Origin: an uncultured Lachnospiraceae bacterium
GTDB lineage: Bacteria > Bacillota > Clostridia > Lachnospirales > Lachnospiraceae
Reading direction: 5' to 3'
NCBI GenBank assembly: GCA_949472775.1
Contig: CASWVG010000028.1
Location: 1 to 35,128, forward strand
Length of the DNA stretch: 35,128 nt
Translations under genes and position numbers: made by a program
In this document: positions 23,335-29,920 of the stretch, one piece after another
Position numbering within the stretch: the stretch's first letter is position 1
Layout of the letters: every line of letters starts with the position of its first letter
The notes under the pieces: model-generated
Seen by the model: the letters and a program-made list of their open reading frames with translations, nothing else
Databases searched by the model: none
What the model was told of the DNA's origin: nothing

Positions 23335-23412
23335 CTATACCAAAAGTTCGCGGCACTTTCTTGAAAATTCATAGCATTTATCAAGAAATACTTCATAAAA
23401 CTCCCTTTGCAC
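23335..23412 (-). pseudogene. C-terminal fragment of a relative of the 26.2-kb gene
   Basis: The minus-strand frame reads VQREFYEVFLDKCYEF then SRKCRELLV and stop. The 26200-26766 protein ends EREFYEVFLNKLLHISK, and the DNA shares a stretch of 19 identical bases (aatacttcataaaactccc). No start codon or upstream body is present, so this is a gene remnant left by rearrangement. The surrounding 23222-23463 stretch otherwise shows no gene. Confidence 0.6.
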
Positions 23413-23463
23413 AGTTGTATTGCACGCCTTTATGTGTAATACGAGTGTGCGCGTCGAAAAGTT

Positions 23464-23871
23464 TCACCTTATCACTGAAAATTGAAAAAGGCCATACTGC
23501 AATATAATCTGATGTCTGACCTTTCCCCTATTTGAATACCATATTACTTTAATCATAGGACATTCAATATTTTCTGTAGAAATCCCTAATGATCGAAAAA
23601 CATAATCCATTATATCTGATTCTGCAATATTATTCTCATTGTCCCCGGCAACTACGCTGATGTTAGCGGAAAGGATATCACCATTTGAATAGTTTATCTT
23701 AATTTTACAATCCGCAACCCCTATCTCTTCTTTGAGCTCTTCAACTAACATTGCTATTACCTCTATGACAAGAGCAGCGCCCCCCAAGAGCTCAAGATTT
23801 TTTAAGGCCCAAAAGTCTTCGGAGCAATTCAAGGTAAATGTTTGCTTATCCAAACTTAAGTTTACTCCCAT
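23464..23871 (-). CDS. Unknown 135-residue protein
   Basis: I do not recognise this family. The protein has no signal peptide; a moderately hydrophobic helix (LLGGAALVIEVIAMLVEEL, about 28-47) lies near the front, followed by an alternating strand pattern. It is the last gene of the accessory cluster before the terminator at 23162-23194. ATG 23871 lacks a clear ribosome site. A different reading frame continuing from the upstream gene region ends at 23846, overlapping this start by 26 bases, which may mean coupling to a frameshifted or longer upstream product. Confidence 0.6.
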   Translation of the reverse strand: MGVNLSLDKQTFTLNCSEDFWALKNLELLGGAALVIEVIAMLVEELKEEIGVADCKIKINYSNGDILSANISVVAGDNENNIAESDIMDYVFRSLGISTENIECPMIKVIWYSNRGKVRHQIILQYGLFQFSVIR

Positions 23872-23933
23872 ATGGATGTATCATTTCCATTGTTTTTCCA
23901 TTTTCCCAAACAATATATATAATGCAGCTCACT

Positions 23934-24533
23934 CTATTGTCTTCGATCTCCCGCAAACTTTCTTTCTGAGAGCGGTCTGTAAAGCCACGTTTCATATTCC
24001 CTAAGCGCTTTATTTTCCAGCCAGGCCGGTATGACAAATCGGCGGTGTTCCTCTCCATTTCCTTCTACAGGCACCGCATTTTGCGCCGTATCTGACACCA
24101 CATTTCTATTCGATCCGTGATCCGGCGTTACATTATACTTTTCATTAAATTCATCTAAGAATTTTTCCTGCAATGCTTTTGTTAATTCAGCTTGATCTAT
24201 CATATTGAAAAAACCTGCATGATAGCTTGTAAACGCTTTCTTCCCATCTATGTAATAGCGGTTCTCTGCCGCATCGACCACTTCCGTCGTGATTTCAAAT
24301 TCGGTTCTTGCCGGATCAATATTGTCCTTTAAGTCCATCCAGAAACCAATCATTTCTTCTATATCGTTCTTTCTGCCGATATCAAATCCATTTAAGGAAT
24401 CGCTGTCATCCCCCGATATATCCCCGTTAAAGTAATCCACAAAGGCATCCTTCGACCCGTCTTTCATTGACAGCTTTTTTGTCTGTGAATTATAAATATA
24501 GGTATTCAAACTTCCTATTCCACAAATGCTCAT
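23934..24533 (-). CDS. Shared-leader protein, copy A (unknown function)
   Basis: The 199-residue protein starts MSICGIGSLNTYIYNSQ, a leader nearly identical to that of the gene at 26200-26766. The body then differs: KDAFVDYFNGDISGDD and DPARTEFEI segments, mostly acidic and helical, no membrane helix. A fragment at 24809-25069 carries the same body. ATG 24533 is chosen because AAGGAGGAATACTGC precedes it. A sigma-28-like element lies about 70 bp upstream, so it may belong to the flagellar regulon. The C-terminus may be frameshifted (a neighbouring frame stays open past the stop). Function unknown; export by the flagellar apparatus is only a guess. Confidence 0.7.
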   Translation of the reverse strand: MSICGIGSLNTYIYNSQTKKLSMKDGSKDAFVDYFNGDISGDDSDSLNGFDIGRKNDIEEMIGFWMDLKDNIDPARTEFEITTEVVDAAENRYYIDGKKAFTSYHAGFFNMIDQAELTKALQEKFLDEFNEKYNVTPDHGSNRNVVSDTAQNAVPVEGNGEEHRRFVIPAWLENKALREYETWLYRPLSERKFAGDRRQ

Positions 24534-24721
24534 GCAGTATTCCTCCTTCACCCTGTTATGACATATTTACAACTGTATTATTTCTTTCTATAAGGAATAC
24601 GAATCGGCATGTTTAAAAGTTTCATTTTACTTCCAAAATCTGCCGGCAGAGGTGGTGCGCGTAGAGAATTTTGTATTGTAATGAGGGAGCTGGAAAAAAC
24701 TGTCGGACCAATATGCTTTTT
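24456..24721 (-). repeat. Promoter-plus-leader duplication, copy A
   Basis: This 266-bp unit is nearly identical to 26689-26954 (offset 2233, roughly 95% by eye, no gaps noticed). It contains the promoter region, ribosome site and first 25 or so codons of the shared leader. Beyond its edges the two copies are unrelated: on one side different protein bodies, on the other a short non-coding stretch here and a broken group II intron there. Confidence 0.9.
24601..24629 (-). promoter_or_regulatory. Sigma-28-like element of copy A
   Basis: On the minus strand TAAA (24629-24626) and GCCGATTC (24608-24601) are separated by 17 bp (16 if AAAA is used), a little longer than the usual 15. The -10 core GCCGAT is exact and is kept in copy B. 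It lies about 70 bp from the start codon. Confidence 0.5.
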
Positions 24722-24808
24722 CCATCATAAGTCTAATTAAGATAATCAGCAATTGGCTTTATCTGATATGCTTCATTTTATCTCAATTCCTACAGCTGCC
24801 AAAAGAAC

Positions 24809-25069
24809 CTAACATATAATTGCCATGTACGGGCCTGCGCAGAATAGAAAACGGGCTCCGAAGAGCCCATAACCTATAAATTCGGTTCTTGCCGGATCAT
24901 TGAAAATATTATTCTTTTCATCCAACGAATAAACCCAAAGCATTTTTTCTATATCATGTTTCCTGTCAGCATCAAATCCATTTAAGGAATCGTTGTCGTC
25001 CCCCGATATATCGCCGTTAAAATAGTCCGCAAAGGCATCCTTCGACTCGTCTTTCGTCGCCAGTTTCAT
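24809..25069 (-). pseudogene. Truncated third relative of the copy A protein
   Basis: The frame starts MKLATKDESKDAFADYF, matching the end of the shared leader plus the start of the copy A body, through NDPARTEF, and then departs into sequence that is translated terminator and intergenic DNA. It lacks the leader's first 20 residues; the preceding gene's stop is only a few bases before it. Homology to copy A covers about 24877-25066. It is best read as a remnant of a gene cut at both ends, not a functional protein. Confidence 0.65.
24841..24868 (-). terminator. UUCG-loop intrinsic terminator
   Basis: On the minus strand GGGCTC-TTCG-GAGCCC is followed by GTTTTCTATT. A perfect 6-bp GC stem with a stable UUCG loop and T-rich tail is a convincing terminator. 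It probably ends the 26.7-25.1 kb transcript, and it lies inside the open frame of the truncated relative, which supports that frame being broken. Confidence 0.8.
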
Positions 25070-25072
25070 ATT

Positions 25073-26122
25073 TCACGCAAATTTCGGAGCATGATTACCA
25101 AACTGGTCTATAATTCCACTCTCATGAGCGTACCAATTCATAAATACTGTCAGTCCACTTAAAAAATGACTATACTTCTTATTATCACCCTTCGCCATAA
25201 AATCTTCACCCAATAGATCATAGACACGATAGATCTGCCCCTTTAAGCTACCCGTATGAGATACTGAAAATGGAACATCCACATCCTTTCGGTTACCATT
25301 TAACGAAACCCATAAATTACCGTTGTCCGGGAACGAATTTTCCTTGAAAAATAGCTTAAAATCCTTAGGGGGCACCACCGATTCATCTTCCATGCTGCCT
25401 CCGCCCACCTGATTTCTATATTCCCAGTTCCCGCAACTGTTAAAGTCAAGCTTTCCATCCAAAGTATATGCCGTATTTTTTTCTATCTCTTCCGGGTCAA
25501 TTGCCGGAATCTCCCACTGATCTGTCACACTCCCGGCAGCCTGCCGCAACAACTCTTTCGTTTCCTCGCATTGATAATAATAATCTGAATTGTAGTATAC
25601 CCAGTCATCCGTTCTGCCGCCATATGCCTGATTTTCCGCCAGTCCCTCATTGTAATTCGCATGCCGGGCGGCGCGCGCGTTCATTTTCGCAAAAACTTCG
25701 TACACCTGACTTACAATCTGCTGATTGTCCGTTTCATTATACCCGGATGTATGACATTGCTGTGTCTGGTATATCCTCATAGAAATACAGCATTCTTGCA
25801 AATAATCTTTCATACCGCTTTCGCTGATCTTTCCGGCATAAAAATCTGTCATACACTCATATATGGAATCCTGCATTCTATGCCCGAATTTATCACCAAA
25901 CACGCTTGACGGCATTCCTTTCACAACCCGATAATCGGGATAACAGCCGCATACACCTTCGTAGATATCTCTGGCTTTTTCAAAAGAATCCCACGTTTTT
26001 TTATGAAACACTTTCCCAGACTCTGCCTGCACCATTCTCTCCCGGTAAGCCCAGTAATCGCTGCTTGTTGCCAAAAGAATATCCGTTGTATTTTCTCCAA
26101 TATGCAAAATCGCAGAACCCAT
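25073..26122 (-). CDS. Unknown 349-residue protein of the accessory cluster
   Basis: I do not recognise this protein. It has no signal peptide or membrane helix, is rich in Tyr, Asn and charged residues, and has several cysteines in its first half (CGCYP near 60, CCISM near 110). The middle contains an ARAARHANYNEG helix. It does not carry the MSICGIGS leader. ATG 26122 has an excellent AGGAGG seven to eight bases upstream. It starts 78 bp after the copy B shared-leader gene and ends at the truncated relative, so it is probably second in that transcript. A partner role to the shared-leader protein is inference. Confidence 0.75.
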   Translation of the reverse strand: MGSAILHIGENTTDILLATSSDYWAYRERMVQAESGKVFHKKTWDSFEKARDIYEGVCGCYPDYRVVKGMPSSVFGDKFGHRMQDSIYECMTDFYAGKISESGMKDYLQECCISMRIYQTQQCHTSGYNETDNQQIVSQVYEVFAKMNARAARHANYNEGLAENQAYGGRTDDWVYYNSDYYYQCEETKELLRQAAGSVTDQWEIPAIDPEEIEKNTAYTLDGKLDFNSCGNWEYRNQVGGGSMEDESVVPPKDFKLFFKENSFPDNGNLWVSLNGNRKDVDVPFSVSHTGSLKGQIYRVYDLLGEDFMAKGDNKKYSHFLSGLTVFMNWYAHESGIIDQFGNHAPKFA

Positions 26123-26199
26123 GTGATTAACCTCCTGTTATATAGTGGCATCGGTGGTTATCTAATCGCTCAACACTAACTTCCTGTTCACCTATCTAG

Positions 26200-26766
26200 T
26201 CACATCTCCCGTTTAGAAATATGCAACAACTTATTGAGGAATACTTCATAAAACTCCCGTTCTTTCATAATTAACTGCTGGTCTTCCCTGCTTCTTGCAG
26301 GCGATCCGGCAAGCGGATGATCCACATCGTATATCCATTTGTTTACCGCATTGATTGCACTTTCCACAGTACTTCCCAAGAGATCATTTTCGTTAAATTC
26401 ACCCCTGTACCATCTGACAAAACGGTCTATTCCCATTTGGGTCATGTGCGCATGCTTGCCGTCTTTACTTATATAAAGACCATACACCGTAAAAAACGCA
26501 CCTGTTTCTTCCTCTGCCTCCATCCATGCCTGCTTCACTTCATCCGGAGCCCGGGAGCCGATCGAATCCAAAATGGCCGAAGTTTTTTTCTGCACTTCAC
26601 TGCTATCTGTCGCTTCTGCCTTCATAGCCGCAACATCAGAAAAAGAACGTTTTGTGCCACCCACTGACTTTCCCTCCTCATTCTTCGGCCCGTCTTTCGT
26701 TGCAAGCTTTTTTGTCTGTGAATTATAAATGTATGTATTCAAACTCCCTATTCCACAAATGCTCAT
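26200..26766 (-). CDS. Shared-leader protein, copy B (unknown function)
   Basis: The 188-residue protein begins with the same leader as copy A (MSICGIGSLNTYIYNSQ, then KKLATKDGPK) but a different body: a Ser/Ala/Glu-rich stretch, ILDSIGSRAPDEVKQAWMEAEEETG, a YGLYISKDGKHAHMTQMG segment and a helical C-terminus ending in REFYEVFLNKLLHISKREM. No signal peptide or membrane helix. ATG 26766 follows AGGAGGAATATTGC. The promoter unit upstream is duplicated from, or to, copy A. Similar bodies with AHMTQMG-like segments occur in flagella-linked Lachnospiraceae proteins as far as I recall, but I cannot verify it. Confidence 0.75.
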   Translation of the reverse strand: MSICGIGSLNTYIYNSQTKKLATKDGPKNEEGKSVGGTKRSFSDVAAMKAEATDSSEVQKKTSAILDSIGSRAPDEVKQAWMEAEEETGAFFTVYGLYISKDGKHAHMTQMGIDRFVRWYRGEFNENDLLGSTVESAINAVNKWIYDVDHPLAGSPARSREDQQLIMKEREFYEVFLNKLLHISKREM

Positions 26767-26954
26767 GCAATATTCCTCCTCCACCCCGTTATGACATATT
26801 TGCAACTGTATTATTTCTTTCTATAAGGAATACGAATCGGCAAGTTTAAAAGTTTCATTTTACTTCCAAAATCTGCCGGCAGAGGTGGTGCGCGTAGAGG
26901 ATTTTGTATTGTAATGAGGGAGCTGGAAAAAACTGTCGGACCAATATGCTTTTT
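26689..26954 (-). repeat. Promoter-plus-leader duplication, copy B
   Basis: Counterpart of 24456-24721. It includes a sigma-28-like element, GCCGATTC at 26841-26834 with TAAA at 26862-26859, the ribosome site and the first 25 or so codons. Its upstream edge (about 26954) is exactly where the group II intron relic is cut, so one recombination event probably made both. Confidence 0.9.
26834..26862 (-). promoter_or_regulatory. Sigma-28-like element of copy B
   Basis: TAAA (26862-26859), 17-bp spacer, GCCGATTC (26841-26834) on the minus strand, identical in layout to copy A. It would drive the 26766-24841 transcription unit. Confidence 0.5.
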
Positions 26955-27431
26955 TCTTCATCTGTGCCTTGAACTTCGCTACCGCTTTCGGATGTGGTCT
27001 GGCTTTGTATCCTTTGGCAGATGTGTCATAGTAAAATCCAAATCCAAGATACTTAATGCCCTTTGGTTTATCAACCTTGCTCTTTTCTGCGTTCACCTTT
27101 AGCCCAAGCTTTTCTTCTATAAATCGGGTCACGCTCTTCCTTACCCGTTCTGCCGCCTGTTGTACAAAGCGGTCAACTACTGTTGGTACTCCAAGGTTTC
27201 TTACACCCCGTCTGTCTTCGGTATCTCCACCCTGCGGACAGGCTACGGCTTATACTTTCTTGTCCGCAACTGTTCTCTGATGCTTTCGCCGTTTTCCAAA
27301 AGGTAATCGCCAGATTCATCTACAGCCATGCCGCCAACGCCCGCCGCTCCTTTGTTCCTTACGACTTGCAGGTACGCCGCATTAAGATTATTTTTGCTTA
27401 ATACCTGCTCCATGAGACTACTTGTGTCCAT
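26955..27431 (-). pseudogene. Broken group II intron reverse transcriptase/maturase
   Basis: From ATG 27431 (AAAGGAAAC upstream) the frame reads MDTSSLMEQVLSKNNLNAAY and VVRNKGAAGV, the standard front of group II intron proteins. After RTRKYKP comes an in-frame TAG, then PVRRVEIPKTDG, then a frameshift in a G run. The other frame continues GVRNLGVPTVVDRFVQQA, then jumps to AERVRKSVTRFIEEKLGLKV and GIKYLGFGFYYD. The jump removes the palm with the YADD catalytic site. The C-terminal maturase domain is missing, cut at the promoter duplication. So: a nonsense codon, a frameshift, an internal deletion and a 3' truncation; no activity is possible. Confidence 0.9.
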
Positions 27432-27909
27432 ACGTTGTTTCCTTTCTGCCCCTTTTGCCTTTGCCGCCTTTGAAGTCATCGACAGGCGTTTGCTCCGGCT
27501 ACGAAGTGGAACGTACTTCAACTGGTTGATTGTTCAGCCTTTCGCTCCATTCCCATTACAGGAACTTCCTCACTACTATGGCTTCTGCTGACTTCTCACA
27601 GTTCGTTGTTACTACGGCTAATGAAACCGCCTGTGAGACCTCCCCAGTTAAGGTGCGTACTCTCCCCCCATGTACCTGCCGCATTTACTCGTACTTTCAG
27701 CAACCTTTTGGACTTCAGTGCCTTTTGCCACCTTATCCGTATTTCCGAGCCTTATATGCGGTTCCTGTCCGTCAGATCAGAGGTTTGCTTACAGCTTCTT
27801 TCAGATTTCGTCTCACGGCGGACACCCTTGCTGTTCAGCTATGTGCTTCGTCGTTGCCTACGCGCATTCGGGACTTACACCCGTTAGAGAACGCCCATGC
27901 TGGGCAAAC
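26955..27909 (-). mobile_element. Group II intron relic (5' RNA domains and broken ORF)
   Basis: The minus strand from about 27909 reads GTTTGCCCAGCATGGGCG, then TAACGGGTGTAAGTCCCGA and a further 400 bases without a proper ORF, the layout of group II intron domain I-III RNA before the intron protein. The 5' end directly follows a terminator hairpin, as in terminator-targeting group II introns. The 3' part with domains V and VI is absent. The exact 5' boundary (27905-27911) is estimated. Confidence 0.8.
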
Positions 27910-27944
27910 AAAAGCAGGTAATAATCAAACATTATCACCTGCTT
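27908..27944 (-). terminator. Terminator of the 28.0-kb gene, target of the intron
   Basis: On the minus strand AAGCAGGTGATAAT (27944-27931) pairs with ATTATTACCTGCTT (27925-27912), a 14-bp stem with one G-U pair and loop GTTTG, followed by TTGTTTG. It lies about 55 bp past the stop of the 28000-28554 gene. The intron begins in or right after its T-tract. Confidence 0.8.
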
Positions 27945-27999
27945 AAATAGCTATTCAATTATATGATTCTTTTATCAGTCAGAATCACACTGTTCTCTC

Positions 28000-28554
28000 C
28001 TACTGGAGTCCAAACTTTTCTTGTTGTCCATGCTTATTTTTTGTCCAGCTAAGATAAGTATCCATACTTTTCATCCAAAGTAATGACAAATCATATCTTC
28101 CCAATTTTTTCATATCGCCTATACATTGTTCAAACATTGAGATAAAATTAGCTCTATCATTAAGCCCCAGCTCTCCAGAACTCAACGGCAACGACGTAAG
28201 TCCACCCTGTTTCTTTACTTTATAATGGCCTTCAAGTGCCCGCATCTCAACCACTGTAGCACAAGATGGATTAATTTTATTTATAAAAATCCTTTGTTCA
28301 AAATCGTTTCCGTTTTCATCTACACCTTTTGCAATCACTACAGGTTCTTCATCTGTTGATTCATCAGCATACTTAATGTAAAACGATAATCCCGTTCCAT
28401 TACACCCAGAATATAACATGTCTTCGGTTTTCAAGTATATCTTCGGTCCTCTGATTGTTTTAAAGTCTTTATTCCCCATGCAATTTTTAGTATCATTGCT
28501 TTGTTGCCATTTACATGGAATAGATAAGTTGCTTATTGCCTTACCTATAAACAT
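28000..28554 (-). CDS. Unknown 184-residue protein
   Basis: I do not recognise a named family. There is no signal peptide or membrane helix. The middle segment with PVVIAKGVDENGNDFEQRIFINKINPS followed by a VVEMRALEGHY-like helix recalls a type of protein common near flagellar genes in Lachnospiraceae, from memory only; positions are about 71-110. ATG 28554 follows AAAGGAGGTCTATC, a strong ribosome site. The leader contains an 11-bp stem. Its own terminator follows at 27912-27944. Local base composition is more AT-rich than the pilus and flagellin operons, which fits acquired DNA. Confidence 0.75.
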   Translation of the reverse strand: MFIGKAISNLSIPCKWQQSNDTKNCMGNKDFKTIRGPKIYLKTEDMLYSGCNGTGLSFYIKYADESTDEEPVVIAKGVDENGNDFEQRIFINKINPSCATVVEMRALEGHYKVKKQGGLTSLPLSSGELGLNDRANFISMFEQCIGDMKKLGRYDLSLLWMKSMDTYLSWTKNKHGQQEKFGLQ

Positions 28555-28579
28555 GATAGACCTCCTTTTATTACTCTCC

Positions 28580-28617
28580 AGCTGCTATACCGTGTTTATG
28601 TCACAAGTATAGCAGCT
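28580..28617 (-). other. 11-bp leader stem before the 28.0-kb gene
   Basis: AGCTGCTATAC (28580-28590) and GTATAGCAGCT (28607-28617) are perfect inverted repeats with a 16-nt loop in which GTG and CAC can also pair. The stem ends about 20 bp before the start codon region's ribosome site. No T-run follows on either strand, so it looks like a leader or operator structure rather than a terminator. Confidence 0.55.
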
Positions 28618-28675
28618 AAAAATATTATATTACTCTCATGCCAGTACAATTTTACTTATCTTATATCGTAGAGCA

Positions 28676-29203
28676 TTAGTTCTCTACAAAAGGGAAGACT
28701 CTTGAATATGATCTCTGTGTATATGGATGATTTGTTGACCTAAACGTAGTTGAGAATGTGTAATCTCCCGCCGCTGTTATTGGTCCACAATCATACCAAT
28801 AGTAAAATCCATCAGCACCTGTTCCCGAGATTATAAAAGGATCTTTTTTGAACCATGTAATTTTCCGTCCATTAAATGTTGTTGTGTCACTTCCGTATCC
28901 ATAAACTTTAAGCACGACACCAAAGTTTCCATTATCTAACCATCCTGCATCCGCTAACACAATACTTGTGACTTGTGGCGCCGGACCATCTCCTGCCCAC
29001 CACAACGGACTGATTCCATTATCACCTTCATCTGCAAGACTCTCCTGAACAGCAGTAAGATCAACGGTTAACCCCTCCCCATTCGTCTTAGCCAATTGAG
29101 GAATACTACTCTCTGTTTCTGCCGCAGAAACCATCATTCCCATTCCCATTATCATGGTTAATGCCAATACTAACGCCAAAGTTTTTTTGACTCTTTTAAT
29201 CAT
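28676..29203 (-). CDS. Secreted protein, unknown function (first of pair)
   Basis: This 175-residue protein has a clear signal peptide: MIKRVKKT, a hydrophobic core to about residue 26, and a cut likely after VSA or SAA (about 27-28). The mature part has ISPLWWAGDGPAPQVTS and a run of alternating strands with many aromatic residues, suggesting a small beta-sandwich; two cysteines are not paired obviously. AAGGAGAAG precedes the ATG. No anchor (LPXTG or helix) is visible, so it is probably released. It lies next to another secreted protein at 29354-29863. I do not recognise the family. Confidence 0.75.
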   Translation of the reverse strand: MIKRVKKTLALVLALTMIMGMGMMVSAAETESSIPQLAKTNGEGLTVDLTAVQESLADEGDNGISPLWWAGDGPAPQVTSIVLADAGWLDNGNFGVVLKVYGYGSDTTTFNGRKITWFKKDPFIISGTGADGFYYWYDCGPITAAGDYTFSTTFRSTNHPYTQRSYSRVFPFVEN

Positions 29204-29353
29204 ACCTCAACTTCTCCTTTTTATTTTAATATAGATTATCCTAAAACATATTAGCAATTATGTTTACTATTGCCCAAACAACATGCTACATACCAAAGCA
29301 ATGCTAAAAATTTGTTTCCTTCTTTTCCTCTACACTTACAGTATTTTGATTGT

Positions 29354-29863
29354 TTATCTCGTCTGATATGTTCTGTAATAAACATCACACTTATTTGAAG
29401 TTCCATACACATATGCCTTCACCCTAAGTATATAAGGTCCGTTATTCGACAAATTTGACAGGTCAATGTCACGAATTTCGTTTCCAAAATTTGTAAAAGG
29501 AAATTCCTCCACAAGACCTCCAAGCACGGGGGATGCCGTAAGCGTTCCCTGTACCAGATCTTTTTTGTTATTATTGGGGCAGTAAAAAACGATATGATAC
29601 CCATCAGACGTTGTAACCGTGCGTCGGAGTAATGCCTCGATCGGGTATGCGCGCGTCGCTGTTCCCAAGTTTTCATATGTATTGCCATCCGGACCGACAA
29701 TGCTTCTAGCTTCCGCCGTTGTTTGTTCTGCTTCAACCACGACTGCATCCTCACAGGTAACACTTTCTTTGGCAAATGCCGTAGTTCCCATCATTGTTGA
29801 TAAAACCAGTGCAAGTGCCAGCAGTGTACTCAGATGTCTTTTACTTTTCATTTTGATTTTCAT
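29354..29863 (-). CDS. Secreted protein, unknown function (second of pair)
   Basis: This 169-residue protein begins with a basic stretch (MKIKMKSKRHLS), a hydrophobic core and an AFA-KE cut site near residue 31. The mature part is short, with strand-rich segments such as YHIVFYCPNNNKKD and YILRVKAYVYGTSN, again suggesting a beta fold of about 120 residues. No anchor is visible. It sits 150 bp upstream of the 28676-29203 gene; the two share size and layout but I see no clear sequence similarity. GAGGAGAAAC precedes the ATG. Toxin, adhesin or bacteriocin-like roles cannot be decided from sequence. Confidence 0.72.
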   Translation of the reverse strand: MKIKMKSKRHLSTLLALALVLSTMMGTTAFAKESVTCEDAVVVEAEQTTAEARSIVGPDGNTYENLGTATRAYPIEALLRRTVTTSDGYHIVFYCPNNNKKDLVQGTLTASPVLGGLVEEFPFTNFGNEIRDIDLSNLSNNGPYILRVKAYVYGTSNKCDVYYRTYQTR

Positions 29864-29920
29864 TTGTTTCTCCTCCTATCATTTAGGTTTGTTAAAATCA
29901 TAATTGTAAATACTTTTGTC

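Noticed and set aside
26955..27521. Reverse transcriptase of a retron or diversity-generating retroelement
   Set aside because: The remaining pieces (MEQVLSKNNLNAAY, NKGAAGV, GIKYLGFGFYYD) are typical of group II intron proteins, the 5' RNA fits a group II intron, and no template/variable repeat pair or msr-msd structure was seen.
27530..27946. Plus-strand open frames across the intron 5' region
   Set aside because: They are by-chance frames on the reverse complement of structured intron RNA, without ribosome sites.
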